Source: Pseudomonas prosekii (GTDB lineage Bacteria > Pseudomonadota > Gammaproteobacteria > Pseudomonadales > Pseudomonadaceae). Taken from it: a stretch of DNA of 64,000 nucleotides. The notes under the pieces were generated by a model, which saw nothing but the letters and a program-made list of their open reading frames with translations, did not search any database and was not told where the DNA came from. Location of the stretch: positions 310,001 through 374,000 of the forward strand of contig NZ_LT629762.1 in the NCBI RefSeq assembly GCF_900105155.1, given 5' to 3'. A program made the translations under genes and the position numbers. Shown here in pieces: positions 44,101 through 52,900 of the stretch (positions are counted from its first letter, which is position 1; each line of letters starts with the position of its first letter).

Positions 44101-45936
44101 ACCGGCATCAAGTAACTCGCGAATCGCATCGCGACGTAACTGCCAGTCTCCGGTACTCAGTTCCACGCCTTGCAGACGAGGCGCCTCGGCCGCCCGCTTG
44201 GCGGCGCGGCAAATAACGGCAACATCCGCGAGAGTTGCCGGTTGGGTCAACATCAATCGCGAAGAGAGCGCCTTGGCCGCTGCATCAAGTGCCGCAAGAT
44301 GCCCACTTGCCCGCAGCAGCGCATCGTTAGCAGCGTTCTGTTCGATGGGAGAAAAATAGGTCCGTTTACTACCCCAAAACGGATTCAGGTCCGCACGCCC
44401 CATCTCCTTAAGATGAAGTGCCAGTTCCTCAACCAGTTCGCGGCGTTTTCGCTGGTCAGTTTGAGTCCATGACGCCATCGGTGCGAAGGCGATAGTTGGC
44501 AATGCGCCGTAGTCTCGTTGAAGTCTTAAGTAACGCCCCAACACCTCGACAAAATCCATTCCGCTGGAACCAACATGCGCACTGACTGCCGCGCAGTATT
44601 GGTTCAAGTTGCCTTGCAACTGCGCCAGATTGGCGAGGTCATCTTCGCCCACTTTAGTGACCGGACGACCTTGGTCAAGCGTACGCCCCAGCTCTTTGAG
44701 CACCGATATTTTGGTGGACTTGTGACTGTGCAACTCCAGAACGGCATCGCCCAAGTGGCACTCGTCGAGTCGACGTTTAACCACTTCCAAAGCCGCCATT
44801 TTTTCAGCCACGAACAACACGGTTTTTTTCTGGGCAATCAATTCAGCGATGATGTTGGTAATGGTCTGCGACTTACCAGTACCTGGAGGCCCCTGAATAA
44901 CCAGGTTGGCGCCCTCGCGCACCTCTAGAATCGCTTCAGTCTGGCTACTGTCGGCATCCTTGACGAATCGTACTTCACCTGGCTGAAGCACCGAGTCGAT
45001 GTTTATATCCTCGGCATAAGCCGGACGCTGATCACCAAAACCGGAGCCAAGAAGTCGATTGATTACCGGGTGGGCATCGGGTTGCTGGTCTTGCGGCCAG
45101 CTCTTGGGATCCAGATCCTTGAACATCAGGAACTTGCCAAACGAGAAGAATCCGAGAGCCGCCTCATTTGCCGACACTTTCCAGCGCGGCTGCTTACCGA
45201 TCAGCTCGCCGACTTCTGTATAGAAGCTGCCGAGGCTGCCGTCGGTAGTTTCAAAGCGCTCTTCACTGAACTCGCACACTGCCAGATCAAGGCCGAAATC
45301 AGTCTTGAGCTTGGCAATCAATGACAAGTTCGGCATCAACTCATCGCCGGAATACTTCAGTTTGAAGGCGTCCTTTGCACCGCCTCGCTCCAAGGTCACC
45401 GGCAACAACATCAAGGGAGCCTTTCTCAAATTGTCTGAGCTATCGGCTTCGTACCAATGAAGGAATCCAAGCGCCAGAAACAGCGTATTGACCCCTTGCT
45501 CCTCTACAAAAGCGCGGGCCTCGGCGTGCATCTTCAGTAGTTGCAGGAAAAGCCGTTCTTCTTCCAGAACTGTCTGCAACCGAGTATCCGAATGCTTGCG
45601 AGCTCGGCCCGTATCGTCCACTTCATTGTTGGCAGCATACGACTCGCGCAAACCTGCGAGCTCTTGCAACAGCAACTCGTCAGTGGCCGCGTCCTCGGCG
45701 TCATCATCATCCGGCAGCTCGAATCTCGCCAAAGTCACCATTCTCTGAGGCGCTTTCGGAGAAAAAGTCATCGTCTTCTCTTGCCGATAAAGCAAGTCGA
45801 ACACCGATTCGGACAGCTCATCCACCACCGCTAATGTCCTGGCTGACGGACGAAAATTCAACATGGTGTTTCGAAGGCCGATATCGAGCAGTTCCTTGCG
45901 GCTACCCTGCAGCTTTTGACTAATCCCTGAACTCAT
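41164..45936 (-). CDS. DUF4011-helicase-Vsr-like nuclease-DUF3320 protein (Hhe-like antiviral defence)
   Basis: A 1590-residue protein started at ATG 45936; an ATG at 45993 is less likely. Domains in order: an N-terminal DUF4011 part (about 1-300, opening RKELLDIGLRNTMLNFRP); an SF1 helicase with Walker A IQGPPGTGKSQ (about 348), Walker B VVVFDEASQ, QMPPSD as motif III and LNVLITRAK as motif VI; a Vsr/MTES_1575-type endonuclease (about 1267-1360; FEDEVIRSL, CDGAAYHSSRSARDRDRLRQ, GWNFHRIWS); and C-terminal DUF3320 (about 1450-1590). This is the order of the Hhe protein reported to block phages alone. The gene stands alone, consistent with a single-gene system. Prophage defence is inferred, not shown. 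Confidence 0.88.
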   Translation of the reverse strand: MSSGISQKLQGSRKELLDIGLRNTMLNFRPSARTLAVVDELSESVFDLLYRQEKTMTFSPKAPQRMVTLARFELPDDDDAEDAATDELLLQELAGLRESYAANNEVDDTGRARKHSDTRLQTVLEEERLFLQLLKMHAEARAFVEEQGVNTLFLALGFLHWYEADSSDNLRKAPLMLLPVTLERGGAKDAFKLKYSGDELMPNLSLIAKLKTDFGLDLAVCEFSEERFETTDGSLGSFYTEVGELIGKQPRWKVSANEAALGFFSFGKFLMFKDLDPKSWPQDQQPDAHPVINRLLGSGFGDQRPAYAEDINIDSVLQPGEVRFVKDADSSQTEAILEVREGANLVIQGPPGTGKSQTITNIIAELIAQKKTVLFVAEKMAALEVVKRRLDECHLGDAVLELHSHKSTKISVLKELGRTLDQGRPVTKVGEDDLANLAQLQGNLNQYCAAVSAHVGSSGMDFVEVLGRYLRLQRDYGALPTIAFAPMASWTQTDQRKRRELVEELALHLKEMGRADLNPFWGSKRTYFSPIEQNAANDALLRASGHLAALDAAAKALSSRLMLTQPATLADVAVICRAAKRAAEAPRLQGVELSTGDWQLRRDAIRELLDAGQRMSTCKSSHGSQLIEAAWEQDLLEVRQNLLAYGDKWWKVFSGRYRATKARLQGLAQGALPSTNAEQLTLVDSVLSYQQSQKIYNQHEALGSALFGAQWQRQQSDWAVLERVSAWVVQLYEDLGNGHVPEGIIAFLAGHTDASGLGETVSDIEEHLAGLAQSLQTGLEVIEMQDDTAQTLQSLDLSALGTRLQLWQSSLGALYQLARLNVLSGEMHQAQLGELLSIALRSENPDQIPAILDFSWYSGLVQKAYAEKPALQQFDRIKHEHQIARFKSLDGASLNHAQTYLARQVWESMPNLSQPGEMAFLRAELNKKRRHVPIRKLIENAGRAIQQIKPVFMMSPMSIANFLPPGKLAFDVVVFDEASQVKAVDAFGAILRGKQVVVVGDTRQMPPSDLFSRDIAPDDENDVTADIESILSMFKAAGSQERYLRWHYRSRHESLIAVSNVEFYESKLVVFPSAGQHVHAKGVTFDYLPQALYDRGRTRTNKDEAKAVALAVMKHALETPELSLGVAAFSVPQRDLINVEVELLRRNTPQAEVFFTAQGGEPFFVKNLENIQGDERDVIFISIGYGRNESGRIARDFGLLNKDGGHRRLNVLITRAKLAMRVFCNFRGDELEVDATAKHGVRALKNFLKYAETGELEVAKETGKATDSPFEDEVIRSLRDLGYLVEPQVGTAGYFIDLAVKDPEFPGRYVLAVECDGAAYHSSRSARDRDRLRQGVLEGLGWNFHRIWSTDWFRNPQQEIIRTVAAIDAARERITTRRSASSINEVVIESLHEIVRDDNVSDVAPIASLPYEKARLAAVTNHVELHQHQTEQLLQLIRRVVEVESPVHTVEVTRRLMEAFGVTRQGTRITTAVENAIGLGIRQRHFARRGEFLHPVEYRPVVIRSRAHMESAERKLEWVAPEELDQALMEIITSGFSMSPDDAISGALRLLGFGRATAKVTALLEEQIDQLTRNGRLELREGRLMVTSSV

Positions 45937-46124
45937 GATGACTCTCTTGAAACGTGATCGAGACTGAAGACGATGAGACCATATGGCCATCACTCAACGG
46001 CGGCGCTTTCGGATCATGAACGACGATCAGCGCTATCACAACGTACTAATGGGATCTGTAAACTTTATTTTCACTGAAACTACAAATGCTGACCGCCCAT
46101 CGTATTGATAGGAACTGCCCACCC

Positions 46125-46640
46125 ATGAACCGAACCACCGAGCGCCTGATTTTACGGCCGCCCACCGCCGACGACTTGCCACGCCTGTTCGCAATCTACG
46201 GTGACCCGGCGACCAATCAGTTCAACCCTGCCGGGCCGTTGAACGAGCTTCATCAGGCGCAAACCCTGTTGCATGGCTGGCTCACGCACTGGCGTGATCA
46301 CGGCTATGGGCAATGGGCGATTGCCAGGCGTGAGGCGCCGGATCAGGTGATTGGTTTCGGCGGTGTTGCGCGGTACAACTACCTCACCGAGCCGCGTCTG
46401 AACCTCGGTTATCGCTTTGCGACCGCCGCGTGGGGCAAGGGTTTTGCCACCGAGTTGGGACGTGCGGCGCTGGAATTTGCCTTCGCCGAGCTCGACGCCG
46501 AGCAGGTGTTTGCGCTGGTGAGGCCCAATCATCAGGCGTCCATCGGCGTGCTGGAGAAGCTCGGCATGCAGCGCATCGAGCTGCTGGATGATGTGCCGGG
46601 GCAAGCGCAGAGTCTGGTTTATCGGGCGGATCGGCCTTAG
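46125..46640 (+). CDS. GNAT N-acetyltransferase (RimJ-like)
   Basis: A 171-residue protein started at ATG 46125. It opens MNRTTERLILRPPTADDLPR, the standard start of the ribosomal-protein-type Acetyltransf_3 group. The acetyl-CoA loop appears as RFATAAWGKGFATELGRAALEF. The C-terminal NHQASIGVLEKLGMQRIE is the family end signature. The acceptor is unknown. It converges on the SDR gene with a four-base overlap of stop codons. Confidence 0.9.
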   Translation: MNRTTERLILRPPTADDLPRLFAIYGDPATNQFNPAGPLNELHQAQTLLHGWLTHWRDHGYGQWAIARREAPDQVIGFGGVARYNYLTEPRLNLGYRFATAAWGKGFATELGRAALEFAFAELDAEQVFALVRPNHQASIGVLEKLGMQRIELLDDVPGQAQSLVYRADRP

Positions 46641-47380
46641 ATCATGTAGCCGCCGGACACGTCGATGCTCTGCGCGTTGATCCAGCCGCTGTCGTCGGAC
46701 AGCAGCGTGGCGATGACGCGCGCGACGTCGTCCACTTCGCCGACCCGGCCGAGTGCGGTTTGCCCGGCCAGCAGCGCTTCGAATTCGTCGTTGAGGCCGC
46801 CGCCCAGTTCGGTGCGAATCGCGCCGGGGGAAACCGCATTCGCGCGAATTCGCCGGTCGCCGAATTCCTTGGCCATGTAGCGCGTCAGCACTTCGAGGCC
46901 ACCCTTGGCGGCGGCGTAAGGTGCGACGCCGGCGGTGGCCACCCGGCTGGTGGCGCTGGTCAGGTTGACGATGCTTGCGCCCTCTTCCAGCAGCGGCAAC
47001 AGCGCTTGGGTAAGGAAGAACGGGCCTTTGAGGTGGACGTTCATCAGACCATCGAATTGCGCCTCGCTGACGGTTTCAATCGGGTTGAACAGACCGTGGC
47101 CGGCATTGTTGACGAGGCCGCGCAGGGTAGTTTTCTGCCACGTCGTTTGCAGCGCCTGTTTAACCATCTCGGCAAACCCGCCGAACGTGCCGACATCGCT
47201 TACGTTCAATTCCAGCGCCAGCGCTTGGCCGCCGTCGGCGTTGATTTGCGTGACAACTGACTGCGCCGCTTGCGGATTGCTCTTGTACGTGAGGATCACG
47301 CCCATGCCGCGTTTTGCACACAATTGCGCGGTGGCGGCGCCGATGCCGCGGCTGCCGCCGGTGATGATGATGATGTTCAT
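46637..47380 (-). CDS. Short-chain dehydrogenase/reductase
   Basis: A 247-residue SDR started at ATG 47380 (GGAG ten bases before). It has the cofactor motif TGGSRGIGAATAQL (residues 7-20), a NNAG motif as LVNNAGHGL, and catalytic Y-x-x-x-K in YAAAKGGLEVL. It ends SDDSGWINAQSIDVSGGYMI. A K near residue 35 (TYKSNPQAA) suggests NADPH. Divergent from the AraC gene at 47541, with a shared operator-like region, so it is likely controlled by that regulator. Confidence 0.92.
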   Translation of the reverse strand: MNIIIITGGSRGIGAATAQLCAKRGMGVILTYKSNPQAAQSVVTQINADGGQALALELNVSDVGTFGGFAEMVKQALQTTWQKTTLRGLVNNAGHGLFNPIETVSEAQFDGLMNVHLKGPFFLTQALLPLLEEGASIVNLTSATSRVATAGVAPYAAAKGGLEVLTRYMAKEFGDRRIRANAVSPGAIRTELGGGLNDEFEALLAGQTALGRVGEVDDVARVIATLLSDDSGWINAQSIDVSGGYMI

Positions 47381-47467
47381 GGGTTGCTCCGATGTGGATT
47401 GGGGGTGGATCAGGGGTGAATGAGGTGAGTCACCACGGTAGCGATTGAACGGTTGACGAGCGCAGCC

Positions 47468-47497
47468 GTTTCTACTCGAAAACTGCCTGTTTCTGCT
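47468..47497. promoter_or_regulatory. Candidate AraC operator with 21-bp direct repeats
   Basis: GTTTCTACT at 47468 and GTTTCTGCT at 47489 lie 21 bases apart on the plus strand, in the gap between the SDR and AraC genes. The same pair and the CTGCCTGTTT core occur before the AraC remnant at 27800-27829. Confidence 0.55.
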
Positions 47498-47540
47498 TTT
47501 TGCTTGCGCCGCCGTTTGGCATGGGATCAGATGTCGCCCC

Positions 47541-48434
47541 ATGAACAGTCAACTAGATGAGCTTCGATCCTTGGCCGCCAAGGCTGAAAACCGCCGCACC
47601 GAGACCGGTATTCCGCGCGTGGCGATGGTTCAGGGCGCGATCCCGGAACACCAATTGGCGGCGGTTTACGACCCGATGATCAACCTGATCCTGCAGGGCA
47701 GTAAATCGATGACCGTCGGCGACCGCACGCTGCGCTACGACCCGGCGACCTACTTTGTGATGTCCATCGAACTGCCCGCCGTGGGTCAGGTGCACCCGGC
47801 GGCGACCGGCGAACCTTATCTGGCGGTCAGCCTGACGCTCGACCCAAGCGTAGTCGCCAATCTGCTGGCCGACCTTCCGGGGACTGCCGGTGGTCAGGAA
47901 AAGGACTGCGGTTTCTCGGTGGCGGCGGTCACGCCCGAGCTGATGGACGCCTGGGTGCGCATGCTGCGCTTGATGCAGCGGCCGGCGGACATTGCCGCGC
48001 TGGCTCCGGTGTATGAACGCGAGATTCTTTACCGTGTGTTGCAAGGCCCGCACGGCGGCATGCTGCGCGAGATCGCCGCGCCGGATTCGGCAATGGCCCG
48101 CGTGAGCCTGGCGATTCAGTGGATTCGCCGCGACTTCAACGAGCCGCTGCGGGTCGAGGCTCTGGCGCAGAAAGCGGCCATGAGCGTTTCAGCGTTTCAC
48201 CGTCATTTCAAAGCCGTGACCAACTTCAGCCCGTTGCAATATCAAAAGCGCGTGCGGCTGCTGCACGCGCGAACACTGCTGGTGGCCAACGCCCACAGCG
48301 TCACCAGCGCGGCGCTGGACGTCGGTTACGAAAGCGCCACCCAATTCAGTCGCGACTACGCTCGGGTATTTGGTTTGCCACCGGCGCGAGATGCCGCGCG
48401 GATCATGGCCAATGTCCGAGGTGCGCCGCGTTGA
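47541..48434 (+). CDS. AraC-family transcriptional regulator (AraC_N/cupin + HTH)
   Basis: A 297-residue regulator. The N-terminal AraC_N-type domain (about 1-190) has GIPRVAMVQGAIPEHQLAAVYDPMINLILQG and VHPAATGEPYLAVSLTLD. The C-terminal double HTH is LRVEALAQKAAMSVSAFHRH... YESATQFSRDYARVF (about 200-290). This group commonly regulates an oxidoreductase next door; here the divergent SDR is the likely target, via 21-base direct repeats at 47468-47497. A close but truncated paralogue lies at 27882. Confidence 0.92.
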   Translation: MNSQLDELRSLAAKAENRRTETGIPRVAMVQGAIPEHQLAAVYDPMINLILQGSKSMTVGDRTLRYDPATYFVMSIELPAVGQVHPAATGEPYLAVSLTLDPSVVANLLADLPGTAGGQEKDCGFSVAAVTPELMDAWVRMLRLMQRPADIAALAPVYEREILYRVLQGPHGGMLREIAAPDSAMARVSLAIQWIRRDFNEPLRVEALAQKAAMSVSAFHRHFKAVTNFSPLQYQKRVRLLHARTLLVANAHSVTSAALDVGYESATQFSRDYARVFGLPPARDAARIMANVRGAPR

Positions 48435-48463
48435 ACATCTTCACTACCCACCGGAGGCAATGG

Positions 48464-49870
48464 ATGCCCACTTTGCACAAGACAATCGCCGCCCTGTGCC
48501 TGATCGCGCCGTGCCTGGCCGGCGCCGAACCGCGGCCCGAACACATGGTGTACGTGCGCTCGATCGCCCCAAGCATCGAGCAGGATATTCGCTACGCCAC
48601 GGCGCACAATTTCACCGGCCACGCGCTCGACGGTTACGAGGCGCCCGAGTGCCTGTTGGCCGAAGACGCAGCCAAGGCGCTGGCCCGCGTGCAAAGCACA
48701 TTGCGAGCGCAAGGCTACGGTTTGAAAGTGTTCGATTGCTATCGCCCGAGCCGCGCCGTCGCTGACATGGGCCGATTCGCGACGTTGCCGGGCGATCCAA
48801 CCAAAGCCGAATTCTATCCGCGCGTGAATAAACAGGACTTCTGGAAATTGGGTTATGTGGCGCGGGTGTCGGGCCATTCCAAGGGCAGCACCGTCGATCT
48901 GACCTTGACCGGCCCGGGCGCCCTGCCCGCCGCCGTCGGCATGCCGCGGGCGAAGCAGGTCGATTGCACCGCGCCATACGGTCAGCGCTGGCAGGATGGC
49001 GGGCTCGACATGGGCAGCGGTTTTGATTGCTTCGACGAGCGCGCACACACCGCCAACTCGGCGATCAACGCGACCGCCAAAGCCAATCGCCTGCGGCTCA
49101 CGGCGGCCATGGAAAAAGAAGGCTTTGTCGGTTATTCGAAGGAATGGTGGCACTTCAGCTACAACGGCAATCCAGCGTTAACAGAGGTGATGAATTTCCC
49201 GATCACGCCGTTGGCGCTGGAAAGCAGCCAGCAGTTGATCGTCGTCACCAGCAAAAACTGGACCGACATCCAAGGCACCGCGCAGCGCTACCAGCGCCAC
49301 GGCAAAACCTTTGAAAAAACTGGCGAGCCGTTCGCCGTGGTGCTCGGCAAAAGCGGATTGGCGTGGGGTAAAGGGTTGACCGTGGTCGAGCGTCTTGCGG
49401 GACCGGTCAAACGCGAAGGCGACGGCAAGGCACCCGCCGGGATCTTCAAACTCGGCACCGCGTTCGGTTACGACAACCGCGCCGACACCCGCCTGCCTTA
49501 CCTGCCGCTGAGCCCGACCGTGGAATGCGTCGACGACGGCAAGTCCGAGCGCTACAACGAGTTGGTCGATGGCGCGACGGTGAGCAAAGACTGGAACAGC
49601 TCGGAAACCATGCGCCGCAAGGACGACATGTACCGCAAAGGCATCTTCATTGAACACAACACCCCGGCGGCTGCGGGTGCCGGCTCGTGCATTTTCTTCC
49701 ACATCTGGCGTGCGCCGGACTCGGGAACGTTGGGCTGTACAGCGATGGAGCCGGCGAATATCCAGCAACTGTTCGCCTGGCTGGACCCGCGTCAGCAGCC
49801 GTTGTTGATTCAGTTGCCGGAGGCGGAATATGCGCAGTTGCGCGAAGACTGGAATCTTCCATCGCTTTGA
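48464..49870 (+). CDS. Exported D-Ala-D-Ala dipeptidase / L,D-transpeptidase-like fusion
   Basis: A 468-residue protein started at ATG 48464 (GGAGG six bases before) with a signal peptide MPTLHKTIAALCLIAPCLAGAEP. Residues about 30-240 form a VanX/DdpX-type zinc D,D-dipeptidase: CYRPSRAV, the SGHSKGSTVDLTL metal motif and EWWHFSY. Residues about 255-460 are an L,D-transpeptidase/YkuD-like domain: HNTPAAAGAGSCIFFHIW and the catalytic cysteine in SGTLGCTAM. A peptidoglycan-remodelling role in the periplasm follows: it may trim D-Ala-D-Ala and act on other stem-peptide bonds. Both catalytic sets look complete. It is 29 bases after the AraC gene. Confidence 0.88.
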   Translation: MPTLHKTIAALCLIAPCLAGAEPRPEHMVYVRSIAPSIEQDIRYATAHNFTGHALDGYEAPECLLAEDAAKALARVQSTLRAQGYGLKVFDCYRPSRAVADMGRFATLPGDPTKAEFYPRVNKQDFWKLGYVARVSGHSKGSTVDLTLTGPGALPAAVGMPRAKQVDCTAPYGQRWQDGGLDMGSGFDCFDERAHTANSAINATAKANRLRLTAAMEKEGFVGYSKEWWHFSYNGNPALTEVMNFPITPLALESSQQLIVVTSKNWTDIQGTAQRYQRHGKTFEKTGEPFAVVLGKSGLAWGKGLTVVERLAGPVKREGDGKAPAGIFKLGTAFGYDNRADTRLPYLPLSPTVECVDDGKSERYNELVDGATVSKDWNSSETMRRKDDMYRKGIFIEHNTPAAAGAGSCIFFHIWRAPDSGTLGCTAMEPANIQQLFAWLDPRQQPLLIQLPEAEYAQLREDWNLPSL

Positions 49871-49976
49871 CAACGTTGTGTCACTAGCATCATTGAGCCA
49901 TCATTGGAGCTTTCGACGGACCAATCCTTCGTTCTGATCACGGAACGAAGGGCTTGTTGTTTATGGAGTGGGATCG

Positions 49977-52900
49977 ATGTCCTGGCGTATGAAAGAGTGG
50001 TGGCAACTGCGCAACCTCGAGCAACCTTTGGCGTCTGGCAGCCAGGAAGGTCTGGATGAGCTCGATGAACTCGACGAGCAGGATGAGCAGGATGAGCAGG
50101 ATGAGCAGGATGAGCAGGAGGACGCAGATGAAATTGAAGAGGCCTGCGCCCCCACCAGTCGCACCGTCGCCGCCCTGCCGGCGCGCCAGGAAATTCTCGA
50201 TTACTGGCACAAAGTCCTGATCAGCGACGATGTCGAAAGCATGCGCACCGCAGATGTCCGGATGCCGCAAAAAAAGTTCTTCTGGAATGATCACGCCAAA
50301 TACGAAATTGGCTACGGGGATGTCCCCACCGCTGCGCTGGCTTTCCTGACCACGCGCGCAGTAGAAAAGGCCCGCAAATCAAAAGCAGCCTCGGCCGAAC
50401 CAGCAACAGGCTCGGACTCCATCGCGCTCCCTGACTCGGCCGACGGCGCCGATCAAGAAGCCGAAGCGGCGCCGCAGGACCTGCGCATTCCGATGGCGTT
50501 GGTGCTGCATAAAGTCAAAAAAGATCCTGTCCGGGCAACGTGGCCCGATCCCAAGCGAGCGAAACCGCCCGGAAGCGACAAGCCCAAACTGAATCCGCTG
50601 AAACTCAACATCGTCGCGTGGTTTCCATTTGAGCTCGATACCAACGGCGCGGTGTGTCTGCCTCGCAACGAGCTGGATCGCTGGCCCCGGTTCGTCCGTC
50701 AGTGGCTGGAGCCACAACCCCTGAGCGCCTCGAAAGATTTGCCCAACGCCATTGGCCATTACGACGACTACCAAAAAGCGCTGGGCAAATTTTTTCGCGA
50801 AGTCGATGGCAGCGTGACCTTTTCCGCCTACGCCAAAGCCTGCGAAATGTTCTGTAAAGACCTGCAGCAAGAAGGCGAGGCCTCAGGCCTGACCGCACTG
50901 GGGGTAACCCAATGGATTGCGGTCGAGCGTAATCCGGGGTACGCCACCCTCGCGCTGAACTCGGTGTACAAGGCGCTGCAAACCCGCTCGGCTACCGACA
51001 CCCTCGGCGCGCTTGGGCAGTTGATCGGCGCCGACCAGCAAACAATCGTGGTTGACCCTCGGGCGCAACCAGTAGCGGCGAGCGTCGCCCGTCATGTGGC
51101 GATGGTCGACAAAGCCAAGGTCGGCTCGCCCGACCTGGAACGCACTGCCGACCCGCTCAATCCTTCGCAGCGCCGCGCATTGCACAACCTCATCGAGCTT
51201 GGCGACGACACCGGGATCATTGCCGTCAGCGGTCCACCGGGCACCGGCAAAACCGCAATGTTGCGCGCGATGATCGCCAATCAGTGGGTGCTCGCCGCGC
51301 TCGACGACAAGCCCGAATGCCCGGTGACGCTGGTGTGCGGCGCAACCAACCAAAGCGTTGAAAACGTGATGGGCACCTTCGACGGCGCCGTGAGTGATAG
51401 TCACCCCTACGCCCGACGCTGGCTCAAACGCAACGCGGCAGACGCATTGCTGGGGTTTACCGCGAGCGCGCCGTCGTCCGGGAAAATCAACAAGCACCTG
51501 CCGTTGTTCACGGTGATCGAAATCGGCAAAAACCCGGAAAAGGATTTGCTGCTCAAAGGCGTGGGAGTGCCTGAGGGGTTTTCCCACATTGCCACGCCCG
51601 ACGATGCATTTCACTGGGCCAAGTGTTTTGACGATCTGCTGTTCCGCACCGACCAAAAACCGCTGACCGAACTGTTGTTTACCGCCGAGCAGAAAATCCA
51701 GGTGGGTTCAATCACCGGACAACTGCGCAAGGTGATGAATGCTTTCAAGAGTCTTGATAAAAACCAGTCATCGGCCAACACGAATGCCACACCCAAGCCG
51801 TCGATCAATGAAGTAGCGCACCACTTGACGACATTGACGCAGATTCTGCGCGGTGGTCTGGTGGCGGCGGTCGATCGGCAAAACCAGGTGCTGCGATCCT
51901 CGCGATACTCGGCCAACGAGCTCAAACAGGATTTGCCTTCCGGCCACTGGACCACCAAATGGGCTCTCGCCGGGTTGCAGGAGTTGCAAAACAGCGACGA
52001 TGACCAACAAAAAGACACCGTGCGGCACAAGTTGGTTGACGTCGTCTGGCGCCCCGTTGCCTTCCATCTCGCCGCCCGATATTGGGAGGCGCGCTGGCTT
52101 CTCGCGTCATTGCAAACTACTGCCGGACGCTCCCGCACAGAACAGCTGCGCAGCCTGGCGATGTTGTTTCCATGCATCGTCTCGACCCTGCACAGCGCAC
52201 CACGCTTGCTCAAGGAAAACGACCAACCGTTGTTCGATTTTCTCGATTTGCTGATCATCGATGAGGCGGGTCAGGCTGCGCCGGAGCTCGGCGTGCCCGT
52301 GTTGAGCCTGGCGCACAAAGCGGTGATCGTCGGGGACATGAAGCAACTCGCCCCTGTTTCTGCGGTGACCGAAGAGGTAGACGCGCGCAACGTCGCCGAT
52401 CGTTGGAGCAACGCCGCCAGCGTGCTCGCGCAATTGCAGGCGCGCGGCGCGGACGTGGCCACCGGTTCGATCATGAAACTCGCCGCCACCGGCGCATCGC
52501 GTGCGGAGCTGGCGCCCAATGGCAAGATTCGCGACGGTTTGCTGCTGCGCGAGCACTACCGCTGCGCGCGATCGATCATTAACGTGTGCATCGATTTGCT
52601 TTACCACGATCACGACCGCGATCTTCGCGGGGCGTTGATTGAACGCGAGTTGATCCCGGTAATTCCCGACCCTCGGCCCGGCGACCTCGCCGACGCCGAT
52701 ATTGCGCTGCTCGATGCCGAGCAGGAAAGGCATTTGCTGGAGCAAATGAAAGACACATTCCCGCTGCCGCCACTGGCGTTCTACCAGACCGGCGGGACCA
52801 ACGACGAACCGGTCAAGCAGGAATCCTGGTCCAACCCCGGCGAAGTCGAGGCCATCGTTCGCTGGTTGCAAACCCAGGGACGCCAACTCGCCAAATGGAC

